A stretch of 64,000 nucleotides of DNA from Azospirillum sp. 412522 (lineage in GTDB: Bacteria > Pseudomonadota > Alphaproteobacteria > Azospirillales > Azospirillaceae), in the NCBI RefSeq assembly GCF_019805165.1, contig NZ_RWIJ01000025.1, forward strand, positions 33,609-97,608, given 5' to 3'. Shown here one piece after another: positions 16,784 through 24,813 of this stretch. Both the position numbers and the translations under genes were made by a program. The notes under the pieces were generated by a model. The model was not told the DNA's origin, made no database searches, and saw nothing but the letters and a program-made list of their open reading frames with translations. Positions within the stretch are counted from its first letter, which is position 1. Each line of letters opens with the position of its first letter.

Positions 16784-18112
16784 TCAGTTCGCCATTTTGG
16801 GTTCGGGTCGAGGAACTGGTTCCACCGTGACGAGGTCATGTCCCGCGGCCTTCCAGCCGTCTGTGCCGGCTGGATACCATTTGACCGCCTGATACCCCAG
16901 CGCGACCGCGCGCTTGGCGGCATTCCAGCTCATCCAGCAATCGGGCTGGCAGAACACCACCAGCGGTCGATTGCGATCGCCTGCGGTCAGCGTCTCAAGA
17001 CCGGCGCGGAAATAGTCCTCCTGTTCGGCCGACGGGGCGCCATAGCCGACGTTCGGCAGCCAATGTGCGCCGGGAAGGCTGCGATGCGGCGGCGGTACCC
17101 AACGGCTCTCCGCCGTCAGGCCTTCGGGTTTTGGAGGGGTCGGCAGCACGTCGATCAGGATTGCCCCGGCCTTCGCCAACTGCTCCACCTCCGTCGGACC
17201 GACTGTCTCGGCACCGCGCAGGCCGGGGGGAGTGGGAGCGCGGTAATCGGCCATCCGATAACCGTCGGGTTCTGCCACTTCCACCCGGATCGATCCGTCA
17301 GCGTTGACGAGCGGGACATGGTATTCGGTGAGAATGCGGTCGATATCGCCCTGGCGGCGGACGATGAACTCGTTCAACCAATGCCGCCAGTCAGGCTCGT
17401 CCGGGCGGATGCCCATGGAGATCATGTATTGGAAGGGCGAGGTGCCCGGCTCGTCCATCAGCGGCACGACCGTCAGCGGCACCCGTTGCCGGGTGGCGAA
17501 ATAGCTGGCGATGGGCCCCCAGACGATGGCCGCATCGGTGTGCGCCGCCGCGACGTCCTCCACCGCCTGCTGTGCCGGATGGTGGGCGCGCGTATCGATG
17601 TCCAACTGGTAGGGTTCCAGGTTGGTCAGCCCGTGGCGCAGCATCACCGCGGATGGCGGCGTTCGCGCGACGACGCCGATGCGCGCACCCTGCAGCGAGG
17701 GATCGGCCAGCGTCTTCGCGGTGATTCCGGAATCCTTCCGATAGATCAATGCATAGGTGGACCGGTAATAGGGGTTGGTGTTCTGCATCAGTTCTTCGCC
17801 GACCGCGGTCCCCATCACCAGATCGCACTGGCGGGTGCGCAGCGTGTTGCGGACGAAGCCGATGGTCTGCGGCCACCATGTGAAGACCAGCTTCACCTTC
17901 AGATCGTCGGCGATCAGCTGGGCGATCCGGTTCTCGAACCCCTCGCCACGGTTGTTGGAGAAGGGAAGCAGGTTGGCATCGGCACAAACGCGCAGCACGT
18001 CGGTTGGAATGCCCTCTGCGGCATTGGCAGAGCTGCCGACAGGCATGGCCGCCGCATGGAGCGCGACGGCCAGCAACAGGATGTGCCTGGAGGTAAGGGA
18101 CCGGCGGATCAT
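16784..18112 (-). CDS. xoxJ: XoxJ-type periplasmic binding protein fused to a C-x3-C-W rhodanese-like domain
   Basis: 442 residues. A signal peptide (about 1-31) is followed by a family-3 solute-binding domain (about 37-285; LRVCADANLLPFSNNRGEGF, QCDLVMGTAV) typical of MoxJ/XoxJ proteins thought to assist methanol dehydrogenase maturation or activation. From about 300 to 430 comes a second domain like the separate quinoprotein-associated CXXCW-motif family: AGAILIDVLPTPPKPEG, SLPGAHWLPNVGYG, then Cys388-Cys392-Trp393 in CQPDCWMSWNAAKRA. These two families are commonly encoded by separate genes. It follows xoxG by 7 bases and has no strong ribosome site, so it is probably coupled to xoxG translation. 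Confidence 0.85.
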   Translation of the reverse strand: MIRRSLTSRHILLLAVALHAAAMPVGSSANAAEGIPTDVLRVCADANLLPFSNNRGEGFENRIAQLIADDLKVKLVFTWWPQTIGFVRNTLRTRQCDLVMGTAVGEELMQNTNPYYRSTYALIYRKDSGITAKTLADPSLQGARIGVVARTPPSAVMLRHGLTNLEPYQLDIDTRAHHPAQQAVEDVAAAHTDAAIVWGPIASYFATRQRVPLTVVPLMDEPGTSPFQYMISMGIRPDEPDWRHWLNEFIVRRQGDIDRILTEYHVPLVNADGSIRVEVAEPDGYRMADYRAPTPPGLRGAETVGPTEVEQLAKAGAILIDVLPTPPKPEGLTAESRWVPPPHRSLPGAHWLPNVGYGAPSAEQEDYFRAGLETLTAGDRNRPLVVFCQPDCWMSWNAAKRAVALGYQAVKWYPAGTDGWKAAGHDLVTVEPVPRPEPKMAN

Positions 18113-18119
18113 GCCGGAC

Positions 18120-18692
18120 TCACGACGCCGACTTGAACCGCTCGGGCCGGCCGCGGCCGATCTTGTCGTCGGAGCGCGCTTTCAGATAACGGTAGATGTC
18201 GGCGAGGTTCAGCATCACGTTGGGGTCGGACCCGAAGGTCGGCATCACCTTGTCGCCGGTGGCGCCCATGTTCTTGCGGCCGTTGGTCACCACGTCGGTG
18301 AACTGCCAATAATCCATCCGCTTGAGCGAATCGGCCAGAGCCGGTGCGAAGGACGAGCCCAGTCCGTCCGGCCCGTGGCAGACATGGCAGGATGAGGCGT
18401 AGCGCCGGTAGCCGTTGTAGGTGCCCTGATCGACCTTGCCGTCCCGTACCGCATAGAGCGGCACACCCTGGTCATCCACCAGTTCCTCCGGGTCGGCGAC
18501 CTTCGCCTCTTGTGCCGCGTTTCCGCCGGGCGGGTTCTGGGTTGGCGGGGTTTGGGCGTTTTGAGTCTGGTTCGGCGGTGTCTGGCCTTGGGCCGGCTTT
18601 TGTGCGGCATCCTGCTGGCCGAATGCGGTGCCGAGGGTCACTGTCGCGGTGAACCCCACGGCGGCGCACAGCCCGATCAGGTATTTCGGCAT
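18120..18692 (-). CDS. xoxG: cytochrome c, electron acceptor of XoxF
   Basis: Periplasmic class I cytochrome c, 190 residues from the ATG at 18692. The signal peptide spans about 1-25. A Pro/Gln-rich low-complexity linker occupies about 30-62. The heme site is CHVCH at 102-106, and the distal methionine is probably in KVMPTFG. The position directly after xoxF identifies it as XoxG. GGGGAGAGAGAG precedes the ATG; a more upstream ATG at 18719 is rejected because it precedes the ribosome site. The gene is separated from xoxF by a large stem-loop. The long linker is unusual and may act as a flexible tether. Confidence 0.88.
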   Translation of the reverse strand: MPKYLIGLCAAVGFTATVTLGTAFGQQDAAQKPAQGQTPPNQTQNAQTPPTQNPPGGNAAQEAKVADPEELVDDQGVPLYAVRDGKVDQGTYNGYRRYASSCHVCHGPDGLGSSFAPALADSLKRMDYWQFTDVVTNGRKNMGATGDKVMPTFGSDPNVMLNLADIYRYLKARSDDKIGRGRPERFKSAS

Positions 18693-18747
18693 CTTGCTCT
18701 CTCTCCCCACTGCCTTCATGCGTCGGTGCCATCAGCCTGGATAAGGG

Positions 18748-18783
18748 CGGGCGCCGGCCTTCCCCTTGGGAAACCGGCGCCCG
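18748..18783 (-). other. strong stem-loop between xoxF and xoxG
   Basis: Perfect 10-bp arms CGGGCGCCGG / CCGGCGCCCG (18748-18757 and 18774-18783), with an inner TTCCC/GGGAA pairing, begin 9 bases after the xoxF stop. There is no T-run on the minus strand, so partial termination or 3'-end protection of the xoxF mRNA is more likely than a full terminator. Confidence 0.65.
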
Positions 18784-18791
18784 TTTGCGCA

Positions 18792-20618
18792 TCACTGATT
18801 GTCCGGCAGGGCGAAGACGGTCAGCGTACCGCCCAGCTGGGTGTATTCGCCCAGCGCCTTGTGTGCGCCGACCGCACCCAGGCCTTCCTGCTCGCCGGTC
18901 AATCCAGCGGCCAGCCCGATCCCGGCCCAGCCGCCGACGCCCGACAGCACGGCGATGTACTGCTTGCCCTTGTGCATGTAGGTGTTGACGTTGCCGATGA
19001 TCCCGGACGAGGTCTTGAAGTTGTAGAGGTCCTTGCCGTCCTTCAGGTCGAACGCCTTCAGGTAGCCTTCAAGCGTCCCATAGAAGCCGACGCCGCCCTT
19101 GGTCGACAGCGCACCGCTCCACACCGCGAAGCGTTCGGGTTTCGACCAGACGATCTTGCCGGCCGACGGATCCCAGGCGATGAAGTTGCCCATGCCGCCG
19201 TGCGAGTCCGGGGCCGGATACATGCTGAGAGTCGCACCGACATAAGGCTGGCCGGCCGAATACTCAACCTTGAAGGGCTCGTAATCCATGCAGATGTGAT
19301 TGGTCGGTACATACAGCAGGCCGCTTTCCGGCGAGTAGCTGGCCGGCTGCTGGTCCTTGGATCCCAGTGCGGCCGGACAGACGCCGGTAGTGTTGTGGTC
19401 CTCGCCCTGGGCGAAGGTGCTGTATTTGTCGTTCACCTTCGGCCGGCCGGTCTTCATGTCGATCTCGCTCGCCCAGTTGACGGACGGATCGTATTTCTGC
19501 GCGACCAACAGCTCGCCGTTGGTGCGGTCGATGGTATAGGCGAAGCCGTTGCGGTCGAAGTTGATCAGGGCCTTGCGCTTGGTTCCGCCGACGGTAACGT
19601 CGGCCAGGATGTTCTCGTTGACGCCGTCGTAATCCCATTCGTCGAAGGGCGTTTTCTGGAACACCCATTTCGCCTGTCCGGTGTCGGCATCGCGGGCGAA
19701 GATGGTCATCGACCATTTGTTGTCGCTCTTGGCCCGGTCCTTGTCGACAGCGCGTTGTGCCGGGTTCCAGGTGCCCGGATTGCCGGTGCCGTAATAGATC
19801 AGGTTCAGTTCGGGATCGTAGGTGTACCAGCCCCAGGTGGTGCCGCCGCCGATCTTCCACTGGTCCGCCGGCCAGGTCTTGATGCCCAGGTCCGGTTCGC
19901 CGATCGGCTTGCCGAGCATCATCGTCTTCTGCGGATCGATCATCACGTCCTTGTCGGGACCCGTCGAATAGGCTCGCCACGCCATCTTGCCGGTGTTGAT
20001 GTCGTAGGCCGTCAGGTGGCCGCGCACGCCGAACTCGCCGCCGCTGATGCCGACATAGACCTTGTCCTTCACCACCAGCGGGGCGGCGGTCAAGGTCTCG
20101 CCCTTGCTGGCGTCGCCGTTCTTGGCCGACCAGAGCACCTTGCCGGTTTCAGTGTCGAGCGCCACCAGCGTGTTGTCCGCCTGTCCGAGGAACAGCTTGT
20201 TTCCGGCGACAGCGACGCCACGGGTGACGGTGTCGCAGCACATCACGGGGATGACCGACGAATCCTGTCTAGGCTCATACTTCCACTTGATGCGGCCATT
20301 GTCGTTGAGGTCGAGCGCATAGACGGTGTTGGGGAACGGCGTCGAGATGTACATCGTGTCGCCGACCACGATGGGACCGCCTTCGTGCCCGCGAAGCACG
20401 CCGGTGGAGAACTGCCATATCGGCCGCAGGTTCTTCACGTTGTCGCGGGTGATCTGGTCGAGCGTGCTGTAGCGCTGGCCGGCATAATTGCCCAACTGCA
20501 GCGCCCAGTTGGCAGGATCCTTCTGGTTCTTCAGGATGTCGTCGTTGGCGAAGGCAACGGTGGTGGTGGCCGCCTGGATCGCGGCGGTGACGAGCAGACA
20601 GCGCACAAAGGGGTTCAT
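18792..20618 (-). CDS. xoxF: lanthanide-dependent PQQ methanol dehydrogenase
   Basis: Periplasmic eight-bladed quinoprotein that oxidises methanol and gives electrons to XoxG. The 608-residue precursor has a signal peptide (about 1-24). The vicinal disulfide motif VMCCDTV is near residue 125, and W-type propeller motifs occur throughout. Asp329-Tyr330-Asp331 in DEWDYDGVNEN is decisive: the first Asp is the catalytic base and the second is the extra lanthanide ligand that is Ala in calcium-dependent MxaF. No mxaI or mxaF genes are present. GGGAGGAA lies before the ATG. Close similarity to XoxF5-type sequences is likely, though the clade cannot be assigned without a tree. Confidence 0.96.
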   Translation of the reverse strand: MNPFVRCLLVTAAIQAATTTVAFANDDILKNQKDPANWALQLGNYAGQRYSTLDQITRDNVKNLRPIWQFSTGVLRGHEGGPIVVGDTMYISTPFPNTVYALDLNDNGRIKWKYEPRQDSSVIPVMCCDTVTRGVAVAGNKLFLGQADNTLVALDTETGKVLWSAKNGDASKGETLTAAPLVVKDKVYVGISGGEFGVRGHLTAYDINTGKMAWRAYSTGPDKDVMIDPQKTMMLGKPIGEPDLGIKTWPADQWKIGGGTTWGWYTYDPELNLIYYGTGNPGTWNPAQRAVDKDRAKSDNKWSMTIFARDADTGQAKWVFQKTPFDEWDYDGVNENILADVTVGGTKRKALINFDRNGFAYTIDRTNGELLVAQKYDPSVNWASEIDMKTGRPKVNDKYSTFAQGEDHNTTGVCPAALGSKDQQPASYSPESGLLYVPTNHICMDYEPFKVEYSAGQPYVGATLSMYPAPDSHGGMGNFIAWDPSAGKIVWSKPERFAVWSGALSTKGGVGFYGTLEGYLKAFDLKDGKDLYNFKTSSGIIGNVNTYMHKGKQYIAVLSGVGGWAGIGLAAGLTGEQEGLGAVGAHKALGEYTQLGGTLTVFALPDNQ

Positions 20619-21021
20619 GTATTTCCTCCCGTTTTTTAGCGATGGTCCGTGGTCCCAGGGACTGTGCGGCGGCAGGCGGCCTTATGAGAGACGTCTTCGA
20701 GAGGGCATTCTCCCTCGATCATGGATGCGCGATATCGGTCGGTGAGGCATCGGGTCGATTGCTCCCGTACCCTCCGAATCCAAACTGCAATGGCATCGCA
20801 GGCGTGCCGGTCCTAATTGCCGGAACACGACCGTTGGCGGGATTCTAAACTGCCCCGCACTATGTTGGCGATGCTGACATTCAGTGTGCTCAAATAAAGA
20901 TAGGCTGTGAAGATTATTTTCCGCCGACGTTCGAAAGTTTTCAAAAGAGGCGGAATAACGGCTAGTTGAAAAATACGAGCTACCTCCGAATGGGTAATCG
21001 GCGAAGCTGCCGCTTCCTGTC
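20619..21021. promoter_or_regulatory. xoxF upstream region (403 bases)
   Basis: No convincing gene. The part from about 20850 to 21000 is AT-richer than its surroundings and probably holds the minus-strand xoxF promoter and the end of the ABC-transporter transcript. It contains TTCCGCC/GGCGGAA arms at 20919-20925 and 20949-20955, which could fold downstream of the permease gene, and the TGCTGACATTCAG repeat. I could not place a -35/-10 pair with confidence. Confidence 0.5.
20872..20884. promoter_or_regulatory. candidate operator upstream of xoxF
   Basis: TGCTGACATTCAG is identical to bases 9500-9512 upstream of formate dehydrogenase. The core CTGA-CAT-TCAG is a 4-bp inverted repeat. It lies about 255 bases upstream of the xoxF start. 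Shared control of the two operons is inference. Confidence 0.35.
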
Positions 21022-21837
21022 TCAGGTCTGATCGGCCGTTCCGGCCCGCCGCGCCCAGAATCCGCGCCCCGGATCGTAGGCCAGAACCGCCGCACCAAGG
21101 AACAGCGCAAGACAGCCGGCTACCCACAGCAGTGCCGACACCTCGACTCGGAGATAGAGGCTGAAACGGATCAATTCCACTGCCTGGGTAAAGGGATTCC
21201 AGGCGGCGATCTGGTACAGGGCCGGGCTGCCTTCCCTGATCCGCCAGAGCGGATAGAGGGCGGAGGACGCGAAGAACATCGGGAAGATCACGAAGTTCAT
21301 CACCCCGGCGAAATTTTCCAACTGCCGGACGAAGGACGACAGCAGCAGGCCCAGCGCACCCAGCATCAGCCCGCTGAGCAGCAGCGCCGGCAGCGCGGCG
21401 AGATAGCCCAGCGGCGGTGGTTCCACCCCCCACAGCCAAGCGATGCCGAGGAAAACATAGACCTGGGCAATCGACACCGCGACGCCGGCCAGCAGCTTGG
21501 CGACCAGCAGGTACCAGCGCGGAAGCGGACTGACCAGCAGAGTCCGCATGCTGCCCATCTCGCGGTCGTAGACCATCGACAGCGAGTTCTGCATGCCGTT
21601 GAACAGCTGGATCATGGCGACCAGCCCGGGAACCACATACTCGTCGTACAGGATGTAGGTGTCGTAGGGCGGGATGATCGACACGCCCAGCACGGCGCGG
21701 AAGCCGACGGCGAAGATCGCCAGCCAGACCAGGGGCCGGACCAGAGCGGCGAAGAAGCGTTCGCGCTGGTGCAGGAAGCGCAGGCCCTCGCGCACGATGA
21801 TGCTGCGCAGGCAATACCAGTAGGTGGCGGCACTCAT
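21022..21837 (-). CDS. ABC-2 type permease, quinoprotein alcohol dehydrogenase-associated exporter
   Basis: 271 residues with about six membrane spans: one near 30-50, a group from about 105 to 200, and one near 235-255. The family features PLPRWYLLVAKLLAG and MNFVIFPMFFASSALYPLW are those of ABC-2 drug/polysaccharide exporters. It resembles the PedC-type permease found with PQQ-dependent alcohol dehydrogenases. The ATG at 21837 overlaps the ATPase stop as ATGA; longer forms would run antisense to conserved ATPase sequence. The substrate is unknown. The two partner genes of the same system, a binding protein and a beta-propeller, are at 27814-30077. Confidence 0.85.
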   Translation of the reverse strand: MSAATYWYCLRSIIVREGLRFLHQRERFFAALVRPLVWLAIFAVGFRAVLGVSIIPPYDTYILYDEYVVPGLVAMIQLFNGMQNSLSMVYDREMGSMRTLLVSPLPRWYLLVAKLLAGVAVSIAQVYVFLGIAWLWGVEPPPLGYLAALPALLLSGLMLGALGLLLSSFVRQLENFAGVMNFVIFPMFFASSALYPLWRIREGSPALYQIAAWNPFTQAVELIRFSLYLRVEVSALLWVAGCLALFLGAAVLAYDPGRGFWARRAGTADQT

Positions 21838-22622
21838 GGCCGGCGCTCCCCTGTCGTCAGGGCGGCGAAGGCGGCGGGCAGCGTGGCGGTGCCGGTTTCG
21901 GCGCAGACCGCGCGCACGCTGCCGGACGCGCGCAGCCGGCCCTGGTGCAGCACGACCACGGAGTCCTCGTTCGTCGCCTCGTCCATCAGGTGGGTGGCCC
22001 ACAGGACGGCCAGCCCTTGGTCACGGCAGAGCGCGCGGACATGGCCCAGGAGGTGGCCGCGCGATTCGGCGTCCAGCCCGACCGTCGGTTCGTCGAGCAG
22101 CAGCAGGCTCGGCCGGTGCAGCAGGGCGCGGGCGATCTCCACCCGGCGCCGCTGGCCGCCCGACAGGGCGCGGACCTTGTCGTTGGCGCGGTCGGCGAGG
22201 CCGATGCGCGCCAGTTCCTCCCGCGCACGGGCTTCGCAGTCGAGTGGCGCCATGCCGTGCAGGCCGCCATGATAGCGCAGGTTCTGCCGGACGGTCAGAT
22301 CGAGGTCGAGGGTCGGCTGCTGGAACACCACGCCGATGCGCTCCAGCGCACGGGTCGGCTGGCGGCGCAGATCGAAACCGAAGATGCCGATGGCGCCGGT
22401 CCGGTTGGAGTAGAGGCGGGTGATCAGCGAGAACAACGTGGTCTTCCCGGCCCCGTTCAGGCCGAGCAGCATGGTGAAGCCGCCCGGCGCCACCGCGAAT
22501 GACACGCGATCAAGCGCCACGCGCGTGCCGAAGCTGTGGCTGAGGTCCTCAACCGCCAGGGCGGGAGGGCCGTGGATAGCGGGAATCGGCGGAGGATCCG
22601 CAGGAATCGCGGCTTCGTACAT
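21834..22622 (-). CDS. ABC transporter ATP-binding protein, quinoprotein alcohol dehydrogenase-associated
   Basis: 262 residues from the ATG at 22622 (site CTGGAGGAAG). Walker A GLNGAGKTT is near residue 58, the Q-loop VVFQQPTLDLDLTVRQNL near 100, signature LSGGQRRR near 150, Walker B LLLLDEPTVGLD near 170 and the switch histidine in LWATHLMDEA near 207. It is coupled by ATGA to the permease. The sequence fits the ATPase family found in PQQ-dependent alcohol dehydrogenase loci. An in-frame ATG at 22720 is possible but lacks a ribosome site. It is divergent from the ATP-grasp operon at 22796. Confidence 0.88.
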   Translation of the reverse strand: MYEAAIPADPPPIPAIHGPPALAVEDLSHSFGTRVALDRVSFAVAPGGFTMLLGLNGAGKTTLFSLITRLYSNRTGAIGIFGFDLRRQPTRALERIGVVFQQPTLDLDLTVRQNLRYHGGLHGMAPLDCEARAREELARIGLADRANDKVRALSGGQRRRVEIARALLHRPSLLLLDEPTVGLDAESRGHLLGHVRALCRDQGLAVLWATHLMDEATNEDSVVVLHQGRLRASGSVRAVCAETGTATLPAAFAALTTGERRP

Positions 22623-22795
22623 CCTGTCTTCCTCCAGCAATCCTTTCCCGGGCAGCTCACTGTTCGACACCGGGCCGGTGTCGGGTGCGCGGCAGTCGCC
22701 GTCGTTCGGAAGGGCCATTGCAAAGATGATGTCCGCGCATGATTGTTGGGATTGCAAGCGATTGTTCAAGATGCTTTTCACAGGGAGAGCCGACC

Positions 22796-23911
22796 TTGAC
22801 CCCGACGGCAGTTCCGGAGTTCGTGGTGGTGGCGCTGTCCGCGCGGGCGCTGTCGGCCAGCGCCTGCCGTGGCGGGCGGAATGTCGCCGCCGTGGATCTG
22901 TTCGCCGACGCGGATACCGCCGCCATGGCCAATCCCTGCCTTGCCCTGCCGTCGAAGGGGCTGCGGATTCCCGCTGAGGCGTTGCGGCGGGTGCTGGCGC
23001 TGCCGGATCTTCGCGGGTTGCCGCTGGTCTATGGTGCCGGGTTCGAGGATCGGCCCGATCTGCTCTCGGCACTGGCGCGCGGGCGGCCGGTGATCGGCAA
23101 CCGGGCCGAGACGATGGCGCGCCTGAAGGATCCATCGGCTTTCGCGGCATTGCTCTCCCGCCTCGACATTCCGCATCCGGAGGTCTCCCTCTCCTTGCCG
23201 GACCCCGACGGCTGGCTGGTGAAGCGTGCCGGCGCCAGTGGCGGCGGTCATATCCGGCCGGCCGGATCGCGACTGCCGGCCGGTCACTACGCCCAACGCC
23301 GCATGCCCGGGCGCCCGGTGTCCCTGCTGTTCCTGGCTGACGGCCGCCGCATCCTGCCGGTGGGCTTCAGCCGGCAATGGGCGGCGCCGACGCGCCGCCA
23401 GCCTTATCGCTATGGCGGCGCGGTCGGCCCGCTACCGTCGTCCGGCGGGGCCGCCGCCGCGATGATCGGTGCGGTATCGCGGATTGCCGCCGAGGTGGGT
23501 CTTGTCGGGCTGAACAGCGCCGACTTCCTGGCCGGACCGGCCGGCTGGTGTCTGCTGGAGATCAACCCGCGTCCTGGGGCGACGCTCGACCTGTTCGACC
23601 GTCCGCCGATGCCCAGCCTGTTCGAACTGCATCTGGCGGCCTGCGCCGGGCAGTTGCCGGCCGAACTGCCGCCGCTTCCCGACCGCCATGCCGCCATGGT
23701 GGTCTACGCCGCTGCTCCGACCCGCCTGCATGAGGCTGTGGATTGGCCGGAATGGACGGCCGATCGTCCGCGCGCGCCGGCGCTCATACCGGCGGGGACT
23801 CCGATCTGTACGGTGCTCGCCGATGCAGCCAGCGTGGTGGAAGCGCGGCGTCTTGCCGGCCGGCGAGCGCGGGATCTGTGTCTGTGCCATACCGTTCCGG
23901 AGGCGGCATGA
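22796..23911 (+). CDS. ATP-grasp protein, likely H4MPT/methanofuran cofactor biosynthesis
   Basis: 371 residues from a TTG at 22796, chosen because CAGGGAGAG lies 7-13 bases upstream; an ATG at 22739 is the alternative and would add 19 residues. The fold is ATP-grasp: GWLVKRAGASGGGHIRP near residue 140 (nucleotide loop), PGRPVSLLFLADG near 173, and LLEINPRPGATLDLF near 257 (metal-binding E-x-N). Similar ATP-grasp proteins occur in methylotroph H4MPT gene islands (the OrfY/Orf17 group). The substrate is unknown; amide-bond formation to glutamate or a related step is inference. Its stop overlaps the next start as ATGA. Confidence 0.75.
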   Translation: MTPTAVPEFVVVALSARALSASACRGGRNVAAVDLFADADTAAMANPCLALPSKGLRIPAEALRRVLALPDLRGLPLVYGAGFEDRPDLLSALARGRPVIGNRAETMARLKDPSAFAALLSRLDIPHPEVSLSLPDPDGWLVKRAGASGGGHIRPAGSRLPAGHYAQRRMPGRPVSLLFLADGRRILPVGFSRQWAAPTRRQPYRYGGAVGPLPSSGGAAAAMIGAVSRIAAEVGLVGLNSADFLAGPAGWCLLEINPRPGATLDLFDRPPMPSLFELHLAACAGQLPAELPPLPDRHAAMVVYAAAPTRLHEAVDWPEWTADRPRAPALIPAGTPICTVLADAASVVEARRLAGRRARDLCLCHTVPEAA

Positions 23912-24813
23912 GCGGCGCGGCCGTCTTGTTCACTGACGGTGCCGATTGGCACGCGGCGAGGCTGGAGCGGGCGATCACGCGGCACGGCATGGAATGCCGC
24001 CGCATTTCGCTGAACGCCTGCGGCTTCGCCATTGGTCGGAGCGAGACGGGGCTTCTGCTGCCGGGCTTCGGCGACACACTGCCCTCCGGCGCATTCGTGC
24101 GGGTGGTCGGACAGGGAAGCTTCGAGCAGGTGACGCTGCGGCTGGGGGTGCTCCACGCGCTCGACCGGCTGGGGGTTCCCGTCTACAATACGGCCCGCGC
24201 CATAGAACGCTGCGTGGACAAGAGCACCACCAGTTTCCTGCTCGCCCATGCCGGTCTGCCGACGCCCCCGTCTATCGCCGTCCAGTCCGCCGAAATGGCA
24301 CGCGCCGTGTTGGGGGAGACGTCGGATTGGGTGCTGAAGCCGCTGTTCGGTGCGCAAGGGCGCGGGCTTCGCCGCCTGGCGCACCCGGACGAGGTGCCGG
24401 AGGCGGGAGTCATTGCCGGTGTTTATTACCTGCAGCCCTTCGTGCCGCCACGCCGGGAGGGTGAGTGGCGCGATTGCCGGATATTTGTCGTGGGAGGGCG
24501 CGCGATTGCAGCGATGATCCGCCATGGCCGCAACTGGATCACCAATGTCCGTCAAGGCGCCCGATGCGAGCCGCTGGTGCCGGAGGGAACCGTCGCCGAT
24601 CTGGCGGTGCGCGCCGCCACTGCGGTCGGGGCCGATTATGCCGGTGTCGATCTGATTGCAGATCCCGGCGACGGAGACCGGTGGCTGGTGCTGGAGGTCA
24701 ACTCGATGCCGGCATGGCAGGGATTGCAGTCGGTCAGCAAGGTCGATATTGCAGACGAACTCGCCGCCGATTTCCTTCGCCGGGTGGATTTCGCCTCGGG
24801 AGGGCAGCAATGA
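23908..24813 (+). CDS. RimK-like ATP-grasp ligase, likely cofactor biosynthesis
   Basis: 301 residues, starting at the ATG that overlaps the previous stop. NTARAIERCVDKSTTSFLL near residue 92, VLKPLFGAQGRGLRRL near 141-156, DCRIFVVGGRAIAAM near 190, NWITNVRQGARCEPL near 210 and LEVNSMPAWQGLQ near 271 are the RimK/MptN-type ATP-grasp motifs. This family adds glutamate to proteins or to cofactors such as H4MPT and F420. Placement with a second ATP-grasp and a reductase in one coupled operon, inside a C1 island, favours cofactor tailoring. The exact substrate cannot be read from sequence. Confidence 0.78.
   Translation: MSGAAVLFTDGADWHAARLERAITRHGMECRRISLNACGFAIGRSETGLLLPGFGDTLPSGAFVRVVGQGSFEQVTLRLGVLHALDRLGVPVYNTARAIERCVDKSTTSFLLAHAGLPTPPSIAVQSAEMARAVLGETSDWVLKPLFGAQGRGLRRLAHPDEVPEAGVIAGVYYLQPFVPPRREGEWRDCRIFVVGGRAIAAMIRHGRNWITNVRQGARCEPLVPEGTVADLAVRAATAVGADYAGVDLIADPGDGDRWLVLEVNSMPAWQGLQSVSKVDIADELAADFLRRVDFASGGQQ

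Noticed and set aside
18792..20618. Calcium-dependent MxaF-type methanol dehydrogenase
   Set aside because: The extra Asp331 is present and there is no mxaI nearby, so XoxF is the right call.
18510..20639. A 709-codon plus-strand frame opposite xoxF and part of xoxG
   Set aside because: XoxF and XoxG are unmistakable on the other strand; the plus frame has no domain or ribosome site.
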